A stretch of DNA of 32,688 bases from Parachlorella kessleri (Eukaryota > Chlorophyta > Trebouxiophyceae > Chlorellales > Chlorellaceae). Location of the stretch: positions 1-32,688 of the forward strand of contig BBXU01002805.1 of the NCBI GenBank assembly GCA_001598975.1. The letters run 5' to 3'. Of this stretch, positions 1 through 9,938 are shown in pieces (position 1 is the first letter of the stretch; every line of letters starts with the position of its first letter). The position numbers and the translations under genes were made by a program. Below the pieces are notes generated by a model. The model did not search any database and had not been told where the DNA came from. It saw nothing but the letters and a program-made list of their open reading frames with translations.

Positions 1-92
1 CACCCCCACCCCGCTCCCCCCCTCTGCAAGGTACAGGGTACCTACAAGTGCCAGTGGAGTGCTGAAACCACCGCAAGCTGTGTGCAGGGGCG

Positions 93-3000
93 ATGGTTGA
101 AAAGCTTAGCCGAGGACTCACCCCTGTGGGAACCCCACTGCCTGGCCCGGTGGCCAGGTTCCAGGGCACAGCTTTACGGCGGCAGTTGGTGCAGGCTGTA
201 CCGGGCCCGAGCTCGCATGCCTGCCGCGTTTCCCCAGGCAGCAGACAAGATCCACTCGATCACAGCAGGGGCCAGGGAGCGGGCTCAGCAGCAGCCGCAG
301 CAGACGGTTCCACAGCACGGGGATTACCTCTTGCGGCTGGCTTACAACGAGCTGATGGGCAGCCTCTACGAACTTCGGATGGCTTTGACTAGGTAGGCAC
401 CTTAACCCAGTTGGGGCTCTCCCAACTATCGGGCTGTTGATAGTGGGGTGCGTGCCTGCAGCTATGTTGTGCTCAAAGTAGGGCTCAGGCCTACTGCATG
501 TTATAGAGGCTCGCCTGCAACATGCTATTGCTCAAGCCAGATGGCTCGAAACCTTGGCCAACTGTCAGGTTGGCCTGCTGTGCGCAGGTCCAGGGATGCC
601 ACGTTAAGGCGCAGCCCCGAGTTTTGCCGCCTGAAGAAGGACATGGCCTGGTGGCTGACTGAGCAGCCGCAGGTAAATCCCATTGCTGCCATATGTCTCA
701 CGGCGGTTGTGGGAGATGGTAACCCCTTGCAGCTAGACAGATGTCGCCCATGCCATGCACAGTGACAGTGCAGAGTATTGCTTGGCTGCCGCCATATGCA
801 GACTGCAACCCCAGTTGGACCTGATATGACCTCCCACCCACATCGTCACATGAAGGCAAGCAGCTCACACGTGTATGCATAATAATGCAGGTGGTTGTGG
901 GGTTTGTGCGCTCAATTAGCGAGCAGCTGGCTGAGACAGGGAGTGCTGACAGGCCGGACAGCTGGCGGCGCATCGCCCTTGCCGCCTTACAGGTTTGCTA
1001 TCCTTATGCCCCTGTATTTGCTCTGGACGTACGTCGAACCTATGTCGGAAACAACATGTCCTCGGCTGATTCTTCGCCCTGCTGCTGGCATTGCTAGGCG
1101 GTGCAGCACTGGGAAAAGCCAGCCGGTGCTGAACCAGCTGTGTTGTGCGACTCCTGCCACCCAATGGAAGCTTGGAGCTGCAGTTGCCTTGCCTCAGTGC
1201 CAGACACCAGCTCGATGCTTTTGCCAACACACGCAGGACCTGGGGCTGCTTGCCTCTGCCCACCCGTCTGTGGTGAACCGCCTGCAGCGGGACGCTGAGG
1301 AAGTGGCGAGGGTATTTGGCAAGTTCACAGGTGAGTGGCCCCCTCGGCACCAAGGAAGGCTCGTTTCAGTCTGGCTTGGCGCCTAGGTCTATCGGAGAGG
1401 CACAGACACCCATCTGCAGCAAGCCGGCTTGTCAGCAGTTTTGAGCCCAAACAATCCGCACAGTCCTGCAATGGAATCGCAGTTTGTACAGATTGGCAGG
1501 TACTGTGCACGATATGCCAGCGCACTCATGTCTACCTGCTGTTGTTACACGATGGCATACAACGTATGAGGTGTGGCTCCTGCCTTGCTTGCAGGGGCAC
1601 AGGGTGAGCAGCAGTTGATGGCAGGCAGAAAGGCCCTCTAAGGGTGCTTGCACAGCAGTCATAATTTCTGCAGCAGCAGGCTCACAGGGCGGTGACATAC
1701 CAATGTCTCGCAGGAGCAGGCCAACCCGCTGTGCGCAGCATGGGTCAAACTTGTACAGCTTTGATCTGTTGTGGTCATGTTCTTGGTCCATGTCAAGCCC
1801 GAGGGAACAAGTTCAGGGCGGTCGGCTGGGCCTGCAGTGTGGCTTACAACTGCAGGCCTGCCCCGAACACATGCCCCTATGGTTCTGCACACACTGACAA
1901 ATGGCTGTCGTTGCGGAGGACCTGTCAATTGCTATTGGTTTCGGTGCATAAACTTGGATGGGTGCTGAAGGTCGTCAGGCACTGTAGGAGTAATATCAAA
2001 TTGGTTGAAGGTACACAACGAAGCCTGAAGAAGCACTGAAAGCATACAGTAGCATCACTGCCCACGGTGGTGATAAACGGGGTCGAACTTAACACGCTTG
2101 CGCGCAACAACTTACTTGGCAGCTCCAGCCACCTGGGACTCTGCAGACCTTCAAGGCTTGTCCAAGGTCAGTATCAGATACCTGGAGGACCAGGGGTCGC
2201 ATCCACTCCTCGCCCCAGGACCTCGCCCGCACAAAGCACGATACACTTCCGCTTGATCCAACAGAAAAAAGATAGGGGCTCCACCGCTGCTGCCTGCAAG
2301 GACTGCTTTTTGTCGAGTACAAAGGCTAGACTGCAGGTGAGTACTGTAAAGCAAGTGAGTGGAGAGCTTGCAGCGTAGTCCCGTCCAGCTGTAGCGATGG
2401 AATGCCTTCCTGACATGCCACCAATCTAGCGAACAGCAGCAGGCTGCCATTCCACAGATCATGCTGCCAGTGACAGCCCCTTGACACTTGTGCAGCAATA
2501 GCGTGCAAGGTGGTTGCCCTGCAGGAGCGAACAGCGCAGCAACACCTGCTCCACCCCGTACTCAGAGCAAGCAGGCACCAGGTATGAGCCGCCGAGGCGG
2601 GCGAGGCGGTGCGCAGCAGTCCGCCCCCTCCTGGGCAGACGTGGACGCCTTACTGGAGATGGCCACCAAGGCGCTCAATGCCCGAACAAAAGCAGCGCAA
2701 GAATTGGAGGCCAGGCTTGCCAAAACCAGCCTGCGGCTACAAAAGGAGATTCAAGAGAAAGGGCAGGCAAGAAGATCCCTCGCTAGAAAGCGGTGCCTCC
2801 TGGTCTGCCGTGTGTCCGTGGGTGTTGTGACTGCAGGGGCGGTTTGTGACTAGCAAAACAGGTCTTCAAGGTTCCATCTTAAAGGACAGGTAGCCTGGCA
2901 TGAGGGTCAGCAGCAGGAAGTGAGCTTGGATCTTGCTAGGCACCGGACTGACAGGGGCATTTCTTTGGCGCCTCCCCATTAGGTAGCAAGGCTGGAGGCG

Positions 3001-4172
3001 TCCGCGGCGGAGGACTCCAGCTTCCTGTCTGGGCAGGTGCAGGCGCTGATGGGGGAGAAGGCCGCGCTGCAGGCGCGGCTGACTGCAGCAGAGAGGGAGC
3101 GGGACAGCCTGCGCCAGGAGGTGCAGCTGTTGCGTGGGCTGCTGGAAGGTGACAGGGCAAGGCTCAGACTGGTCTGACTGTGCCCCTTTGTAGCGGACAA
3201 GCTCGAGGGAAAGCATCCGAGTGGACCGCACCCTGTCGCTTGTTCGAGCGAAGGGCAGAGTCGCCATCGGTGATCGGGCAGCACCAGAACTGGGATGGCC
3301 TTGTGTGCGGGAGTTCAATTTGCACTGCTCACTTTGGCCCTCCCCTCTGCTTGTGCAGCTCATGCCACGGACGACAGCCTGCCGCACACTCCAGACAGCT
3401 CTGCACGAATCTTGCGCCAGGAACTGGCCTGGGAGCGGCAGCACGCAGCCGAGCTTGAGCAGGAGGCGGCAGAGTTGCGGGCAAGGGTAGCAGCGCTGGA
3501 GAGAGCAGGGCAGGTGGGTGGGACGCGAGCGACACTGAGACAGTATGGGCTCCATGCGGGCAGATTTTATGGGAGGGTGGTTACACTGAGAAGGGCCGGG
3601 CAGGTGGGTGGGGTACACCAGGCTGTCCTCCAGCAGGTCAAGTCATCTCGAGAGCGAGACAGCAGGTCAAGATATTTCAAGAGAGAGGAGGGAGAGTTGG
3701 AGCGAGGGTGGCTAGGCTAGGAGGGCTTGCCGGGTTGGCGGGCAGACAGCCGGTGCATTGAGACTGACGAGGTTCTTGTTTGTTTCACCCTCCCCTCAAC
3801 CAGTAGCCCTGCCTTCCCCTCAATCAGCAGCCCTGCTCTTGAACCACTTCACAACAACACCACTCAAGCCCATGCCTCGCAGCGCAGCTCATGGAAGCCA
3901 GGAGAGAACAGTTCAGGATTTCAGACTACAGCGTGGAGTTGCCCTATTGTTTGGTTGACTGCTATTGCTGCCAATCGCTGCAGGCGCAGCATGCCGCGCT
4001 GCTGAGCTGCCTCCACCCAACTGAGGTCGACCCTCACTCGTGTGTGTCAGGGCACGAGGACGTTGTAGGGGACAAGGAGGACAGTCTTGAGCAGCAGCAG
4101 GGTACTCCTCCCATGGGAGAGAGGCCTGTTGGGCAAGGCAGTGCGGTGTACTCGGGGCTCTTTGAAGAGTAG
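93..4172 (+). CDS. unrecognised helical/coiled-coil protein, one-gene model
   Basis: I do not recognise this protein. Phase-consistent exons are 93-194, 238-392, 588-672, 891-992, 1237-1330, 2525-2766, 2983-3148, 3359-3513 and 3888-4172, giving about 461 aa ending in TAG. The first half is helical, with stretches such as DYLLRLAYNELMGSLYELRM and VVNRLQRDAEEVARVFGKFT. An Ala/Pro/Gly/Arg-rich linker follows (around AATPAPPRTQSK and SRRGGRGG). Then come three exons of coiled coil rich in Glu, Ala, Arg and Leu, and a polar tail. Weak points: the first donor would be GC (or GTGCAG at 189); the start at 93 follows a possible acceptor at 87, so the true N-terminus may lie further left; the 1.19-kb intron 1331-2524 could instead separate two genes, the second starting at ATG 2584; and the last exon may contain a small intron (about 3938-3989). 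The exons themselves are better supported than their union. Confidence 0.55.
1331..2524 (+). other. long intron or gene boundary without convincing coding sequence
   Basis: This 1.19-kb stretch follows a good donor (CAG|GTGAGT) in phase 1 and ends in a CTGCAG acceptor whose downstream frame also fits phase 1, so it reads as one intron. A short open piece after the CGCAG at 1706-1710 (EQANPLCAAWVKLVQL, then TGA) could be a terminal exon of a shorter gene. It would need an extra 8-nt microexon (for example after TTTGTACAG near 1492) to be in frame. RNA reads across 1330/2525 would decide. Confidence 0.35.
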
Positions 4173-5241
4173 GCGTGCAGATGAGGTTTCAGCCGTGCTT
4201 GCGTCGTGCTTGGCGCTTTTCTTGCTTAGGCTGGGTCAGAAAACTGCTTGAGGTGTGATATTTGGTTTGTGGGGGGGTTTTACTTGCAGCAACTCTGCGC
4301 AGCCTTGGCCACCAGCCTGCTCTTTGAGTGTGTTGATGTCCACCAACAACTTAGCGTAGAGACAAAATTTTGGGAATATTGCAGGACTAAATACTTGTTA
4401 CACCGGCTCGGTGAGGTCTCGTTGTTGATTTTATTACTGTTACCTTTCATACCATGATGCAGGGGCCTCGCCGTTCTCCTTCAGGAACTGTAACACCTTC
4501 ACTTAAGACTGCTTTTACTCCTATGGAGTGCTTGGGCTCGGTTTTTCCTGCCAGGTTCCTGCCGTCCAGCCGGCCATAGTACGTTTGTTTCGAAACGTCT
4601 TGGCGTTCCACAGTGTCTGTCATGTAGCACACAAACTCTGCAACATTCTTCCAATAGGGCAGCGCAAGTAATATCAGCCCGCTTTCAACTCGTCGCTTAC
4701 TTAATGCCACCTCGGTCGGCAGCTCTGATGAAGAAGATCAGGCAGGTCGATTCAATAGGTTGAGTAACCTCGGTAGTCTTTTAGAAGGGTTCCCGCCTCC
4801 CCAGTTTGTCAGCGGCGACCGTACTCACCCTGGGCACTCGACACCCTTGCTGCATCCTGGATTCATCCTCCTGTTGGTTAAGGCCTTGCAGGAGTGTCGC
4901 GGCTGTCGTCGCAATAAAGGTGTGCCCAGGGTGGCACCACCCAAAGCAAGCACAAGAGCTGGTGCACAAGAATATCTGTATCCGTTCGTCTGTGCACGTC
5001 ATGGTCAGACATTGGCTGACACGTCCGCTGTCGGCTGGATTAGCAAGGGTGTAGAAACCAGCACGCTTTCGTTGGAAGGCGGCCTTTACCACTTAAACTG
5101 TGCCGATTCTGCTATTGATACTGGTATAAAATGTTTCGAGTGCCGTGCGCTGCTTTTGCAGGCTTCTTGGAAGCCGGTCTCTAGCAGAGAGCAGACCCGA
5201 CGCTGTTGCCCAGCTTAGCCTAGGGAACAGGACGGTTGGCG
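4173..5241. other. intergenic: 3' region of the coiled-coil gene and 5' region of the carrier gene
   Basis: No convincing gene. The first part is AT-richer than the surroundings and holds a TGTAA at 4489-4493, the usual green-algal polyadenylation signal, about 320 nt after the stop. A TTTTGCAG at 5154-5161 could be the acceptor of an intron in the 5' UTR of the carrier gene. Open frames here (4447-4710 minus, 4760-5218 plus) resemble no protein family I know and have no splice or codon support. Confidence 0.4.
4489..4493 (+). terminator. candidate TGTAA polyadenylation signal
   Basis: TGTAA about 320 nt after the TAG of the coiled-coil gene. UGUAA is the established polyadenylation signal of many green algae; use at this site is inferred from position only. 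Confidence 0.35.
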
Positions 5242-7890
5242 ATGGCGCCCCAGCAAGACCAGCCCCAAGTGAAGCTGGTGGCAGCCAGCCCCATAGTGAA
5301 GGCCATCGCAGGTATGCAGATGACAGGTGGACCATGCTAGGTGATTGACTCCTCAGAGGCAAAGCCCGCTCCTGCTCCCTCCCAATAGGAGTCCAGGCAG
5401 TGGCTCACCACTACTTAGGTATAGGACCTTTTTCTGCTGCTACTTGTTTCCACGACAGAGCTGTGCCATGTGCCCTTGTAGGGTCCACTGGTGGCATTGT
5501 GGAGGCATGTCTGCTGCAGCCTGTGGATGTCGCAAAGACACGCCTGCAGCTGGATAGGTCTGGCAAATACAAAGGCAAGTCAGCTAGCTCTGGGCAATGA
5601 AGGGATCACCGGCTTCCCTTGCAGCTAGGACACCAAATCCTGGGTGGAATCACCTGTCGCTGGTGATCCTTGCGCTGGGGCCACCGCATGCGTGGATGCT
5701 GTCAGTGCGGTGCGTGAAGGTCGTATGCCTTGTCCTTGAACGTGCATGACGGGGCGGTTGCTAGGTGCCACTGGCAAGCCCCTGTGCTTCAAGAACCCAC
5801 CATGTCCTTGCCTTCGTGGCAAGTCCACATGCGCATGCCCTTGCAGCATTGCGGAACCCTCCTTTGTGCCCTAGGTATACATGCTGATGTACCACGCCTT
5901 GCACCATATCACCTCCAGGCATGTTCAACTGTATTCGAACCGTGGGTGCGGAGGAGGGGGTGACTGCGCTTTGGAAGGGCCTGACGCCGTTCCTGGGGCA
6001 GCTGACGCTCAAGTATGCGCTGCGCATGGGGAGCAACGCCTTTTTCCTGGAGCTGCTGCGTAACAAGGTGGGTCAGCAGATCAGACGTCTGTTGCAGGGA
6101 AACATCTTTGTTGTCGTTTAGTATTGTGTGTGTTGTCTGTTTGTTTGTGTTTGTTTGTGTGTGTCAGAAAGTTTGACTTCTTACGGTGTCTGGCACTGGT
6201 TTGGGGGCTTGGGTGCGTGGGTTGCCAGGGCTTCCGTCCTTGGGTGGTGAATGTAGCTGGCAGATGGTCAGCGAGAACCATGTACTGGTCGTGAATCAAT
6301 TGCAGCATCGGTCGTATGTGCCTACCTAGGCTTGGCTGTGGCTGCAAGGCAGAGCGGGAGAGCGCTTCCCTTTGCATTGCCCTTCAACAAGCGGGACCTT
6401 GCCCACCAACCTGACAAAGACTGCTACCCATGGCAATCGCAGGAGACTGGCAAGCTGTCAAACGTGGACCGACTGACGGCGGGGCTGGGTGCTGGCGTGT
6501 CTGAGGCCGTGCTGATTGTGACCCCGTTTGAGGTGGTCAAGACACGCCTGCAGCAGCAGAGGGGCAACACAAACCTCAAATACAAGGGTGAGCGAGTTTG
6601 CTGCACTCCTACGCACCGATGCAACTCTGTGTTGTGTAGGCATACCATCTCCTTCAGGCCTACTTGCTTGTCGTGTGCACCCATTGCCTGCCTGTTGTTG
6701 CCTGATGATGGTTTTTCCTGCTGGTTGAGTGTGTGGTCCACCTGTTGGGCTGATGCTGGGTCCCACTAAACGTTCCTCCACTGCCAAAACTGTTGCAGGG
6801 CCCATCCATTGCGCGTCCACCATTGTGCGCGAGGAGGGGCTCAAAGCCATGTGGAGCGGCAACACAGCCACCGTCATTCGGCAGGGCAGCAACCAGATGT
6901 CGCTCTTTTGGGGCAAGGCAGTGTGCGACCGCATGATGTGGGGAAAGCAGGTGCGGTCGTCCTTCGAGTAGGTCAAGGCCGTGTTTGCTTAGCATCCCGC
7001 CTGGCTGCTCCTTGTGTGGGTGGCTTGTGCCTGGCAGGGTTAGAGCCTGCATTGCCTGGCAGTGCTTGGACAAGGGGGAGGGCTCCCATGCAGCCCCTTA
7101 CGGACCTTGCGGCCTACTCAATGTGTCTTGCATTTGTCGTGCCCAACCTTGCAGGATGGTGACGGCAAGCAGCTCACACCAGGCCAGTCAGCAGCCTCAG
7201 GCTTTGTGGCAGCCTGCATAGGGCCCACCCTTAACAACCCCTTTGATGTCGTGAAGGTATGATGGTCCACCCTGTGCCATTTGCATACAAGTGAGAATGA
7301 TGTGCTGCCTGCCTGGTAGGCCGCTGTGGGCTGTCACTGCAAGCCAAGGCTGGTGTCTTCGCTTCCAGCCGTCCATTCCTAGGACTGCGTGGTCACATCT
7401 GGCTTGGGTGACTGGTTCCGCTGCAGACTCGCATGCAAGCCGCGTCGAGGGGCGGTGTGGTCTACAACGGTTTCTTCCACTGCCTCACCACCATCGCCAA
7501 GAACGAGGGTGGGTGCCTGTCGCTCACATTCTGATCCACACTGATTATTTCCAATTTTTATCTGTATGGGTGTCGCCTGTTCCCAGGCAGTTTCAGAGAT
7601 GCAGTGGTGGCTACATCAACGCTATGCTGAGGGAGGAGCTTCTGGTAGCCCCTGGCTCAAGAGGCTGGTGCACCTTTGAGTTTCCGTGTGGAGCTGTTGA
7701 CTTTGCTTTCCGTTGCCCACTCAAGATCCTGTGTCTTGCTGCAGGACCCAAGGCTCTCTGGAAGGGCCTAACGCCGCGCCTGGCGCGGACGCCTCCCGGC
7801 CAGGCCATTGTGTGGGCGGTGTCTGACCAGATAACCGGCTATGTTGAGAAGAAGAGAAGGGCTCAGGCGGGGCTGTCAGCAGTGGTCTGA
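5242..7890 (+). CDS. SFC1: mitochondrial succinate/fumarate carrier (SLC25 family)
   Basis: Inner mitochondrial membrane carrier expected to exchange cytosolic succinate for matrix fumarate, feeding glyoxylate-cycle succinate into the TCA cycle. Eight exons: 5242-5311, 5482-5574, 5919-6067, 6443-6587, 6799-6950, 7155-7256, 7427-7508, 7745-7890; together 939 nt, 312 aa, all phases fitting. The three repeats carry QPVDVAKTRLQ (residues 36-46), TPFEVVKTRLQ and NPFDVVKTRMQ, the PxDxxK signature of the family. Subfamily features shared with plant and yeast SFC include LTLKYALRMGSNAFF, LQQQRGN, KYKGPIHC, and PPGQAIVWAVSDQITG near the end. Length is normal for the family. Intron 2 has a GC donor (AAAG|GCAAGT). 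The start is the first ATG in frame and gives a short hydrophilic N-terminus, as is usual for carriers. The next gene downstream on the same strand is isocitrate lyase. Substrate specificity is inferred from homology. Confidence 0.94.
6135..6164. repeat. TTTG/TG simple repeat in a carrier intron
   Basis: A run of TTTG and TG units in the intron between exons 3 and 4 of the carrier gene. It is a microsatellite with no apparent function. Confidence 0.7.
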
Positions 7891-8747
7891 CTTTGTTGCT
7901 CTTGACATGGCATGGCAGGCGCGTCAGCTCTGTTTCATGGGTGTTAGTGGCGGCGGTCTAGCTTGTCAGAACTGGGGCAGGACTTTTTATGCAAGGCTTG
8001 AAGTAGCGGCAAAGGCCTGGGTGCTGGGAGCTCGCCTGCTTTCCCCAGCCAGTTTTTTTGCTGTTGGTGGTCAGCAGGCATCGGCGTGTGGTAGGCTGCA
8101 GCGCAAGGGGCTGAGCCCTGCCATGCAGCGGCTGCCAACATCGTCGCGCCTGCGATATTGCCAGTACAGGCCTGCTTTTGATAGGGTTTTGATGCACTTG
8201 CCTGTATGGGTTGAGAGCTGGGGAGTATGGCGGGGCGGCCTGCCAGCCTGCTGTGGCGGCGCTTCAGGATCAGTGCAGTCATAGGCAGCCCTCCCCATGT
8301 GAGTGGTCGCGTTTTCCTATTCTTTTACATCGCGGTCGGCTGGGCCTAGTATAGCCTTGAAGAACAGATTGCACATTTGCACCGGGCCTGAAGGGGCTTG
8401 CCTGGACTCTCTAAGGCTCAGTCTTTTACTTCCAGTGCTTTGCCCCGGCGGCACATGCATAGGGTGTCCCAGCATCGTCCGTAGTTTTGTGTGCACATTG
8501 TCCGCTAGTGCTCATTCCCTTGCTGTACTTGCTGTGTGAGCAGTTTTGGCCGTGGCTTTGCTACTGCTTCGTTTTGTGTCTGTGATGCTGTTGCGTATTG
8601 CTCTCTTGCCGGCACGCTACCGCGTTTGGACGCCCCTACGATGGTGCATGCATTACCTTCCTGCTGGCAAGATTCCTCAGGCGCTAGCTAAATGTATGGT
8701 CCTGAAACTCAAACCCACGGCAATTGATACTTGCCCACGCCTTTAGA

Positions 8748-8757
8748 TATATATAAG
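8748..8757 (+). promoter_or_regulatory. candidate TATA box, TATATATAAG
   Basis: A near-perfect TATA element in otherwise GC-rich intergenic DNA. The first recognisable coding exon downstream on this strand is isocitrate lyase exon 1, 1.2 kb away. It could drive a long spliced leader of that gene or an unannotated transcript. It lies only 10 nt before a TGTAA motif, so the carrier's transcript end and a new start may be packed together. Confidence 0.3.
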
Positions 8758-8766
8758 AGAGATTCT

Positions 8767-8771
8767 TGTAA
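8767..8771 (+). terminator. candidate TGTAA polyadenylation signal of the carrier gene
   Basis: A TGTAA about 880 nt after the carrier stop. I noticed no closer copy. A 3' UTR this long is possible in green algae, but the assignment is weak. Confidence 0.25.
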
Positions 8772-9938
8772 TGCGTCGGAGCGTTGCTGTGGCTTTGGGT
8801 GTCAATGCAGTTTAGACTCATCACCAAGAGCTTACGTCATGGAGCCTATCCCATCTGGACGGGTAAGCCTTCGAACCACACCTTGCATCCAGCTCCTACC
8901 AGTCTCAGCCAGCAAGTGCCACATCACCGTGCACGTTGGCAGTTAAGTACCTGCAAGGCTTGCTTGCAGACGGCACCCAGCTTGTACAAGCACGGCCCTG
9001 CCCACCCGCAGTCAGACTGCGGCCTGGTAACAAGATCAGATGTCAGCAGCCCCTTCCTCGCCTCGTCCCACTGTCTGCCCAATGTGTTGCACATTGGCCG
9101 TGTGTACCTGCCCATGTTTAGCTGCCCACTACTGTGGGCGGCAGTCACAGGCCTACACAGCAACCCAGCCAGCTGCAGCTTTGCCCAGCCGCCCGGCTGC
9201 GCCTGATGTCTACGATTGTATCCCAACGTTTTTCAGACACCATCACCGTGGTGCAACAGCCAAGCCGGGTGCTTCTGTTCCTGGCTGCACACACCTCCAA
9301 CAGCTTGTAACCACCTGCTCCAAACTTATGCCACAGAGGACCCCGACATGCCACTACTCTCAACCCTCGACTGCCGCTATTGAAGCCTGACCAGATTAGC
9401 TCCTTACGACCTCATAGGCAACCCAACTGGCCATGGAGTGTCCCTCACACCGTGTCATGAAGACACACGCCACAGACTTCCGGTACGACTGCATTTCAGC
9501 TGCAGAGCGTATATCGTCATTTAGATCAATGGATCGACGCCTTGGCCCCCAATAAAGGGGCCGTGCTGCCCGTGCCCTGGACCATGAGTCAGCCGAGTTG
9601 ACAAATTGGGCGGCAACTGTTTATAAGGCCCCTGGATGGCCCTGAGCGCGTGAGACAGTCGCATTTGCACTTTGATCACGGTTTCTACTTCCATTGGCAA
9701 GGGTTCTAGTTAACTCGTCCCTCTCAGCCCGTATATCCAGGTGCGGCACTAGTGGGTTTCGGGGGGACCTATATTGTGGGTCCAACCCTGTCACCGAGAC
9801 CTTGCAGGTTGATTCATGGACCGCACATAGCCTCCTAGGTTTGGGTTCAGGTTGTGCAGCGCTACTGTGGCGGCGTTGACCTTCATGGCACCTGTCTAGG
9901 CGGCCCTGGTGCCTCAGCCGGTGCTTGCTGCCTGCAGA

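Larger units (their letters stand above)
7891..9938. other. 2-kb intergenic region between the carrier and isocitrate lyase
   Basis: No recognisable protein gene. The left part should be the 3' UTR of the carrier gene; a TGTAA lies at 8767-8771. A strong TATA-like element sits at 8748-8757, and a weaker one (TTTATAAG) at 9620-9627 about 310 nt before the isocitrate lyase ATG, with CCAAT at 9549-9553. A CTGCAG ending at 9937, two bases before that ATG, looks like the acceptor of a 5' UTR intron, so the lyase transcript may start well upstream, possibly from the element near 8750. Open frames such as 8784-9206 plus and 9621-10052 minus match nothing I know. Confidence 0.4.

Noticed and set aside
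2866..3618. A 250-codon open frame on the minus strand opposite the coiled-coil exons
   Set aside because: It is the antisense shadow of GC-rich coiled-coil exons with good splice sites on the plus strand; its translation is Pro/Ser/Leu/Cys-rich with no family resemblance.
4447..4710. An 87-codon minus-strand open frame
   Set aside because: It overlaps the likely 3' end of the preceding gene and shows no similarity to any family I know.
4760..5218. A 152-codon plus-strand open frame before the carrier gene
   Set aside because: Cys-rich mixed composition, no recognisable motif, no splice logic, and it lies where the carrier 5' UTR should be.
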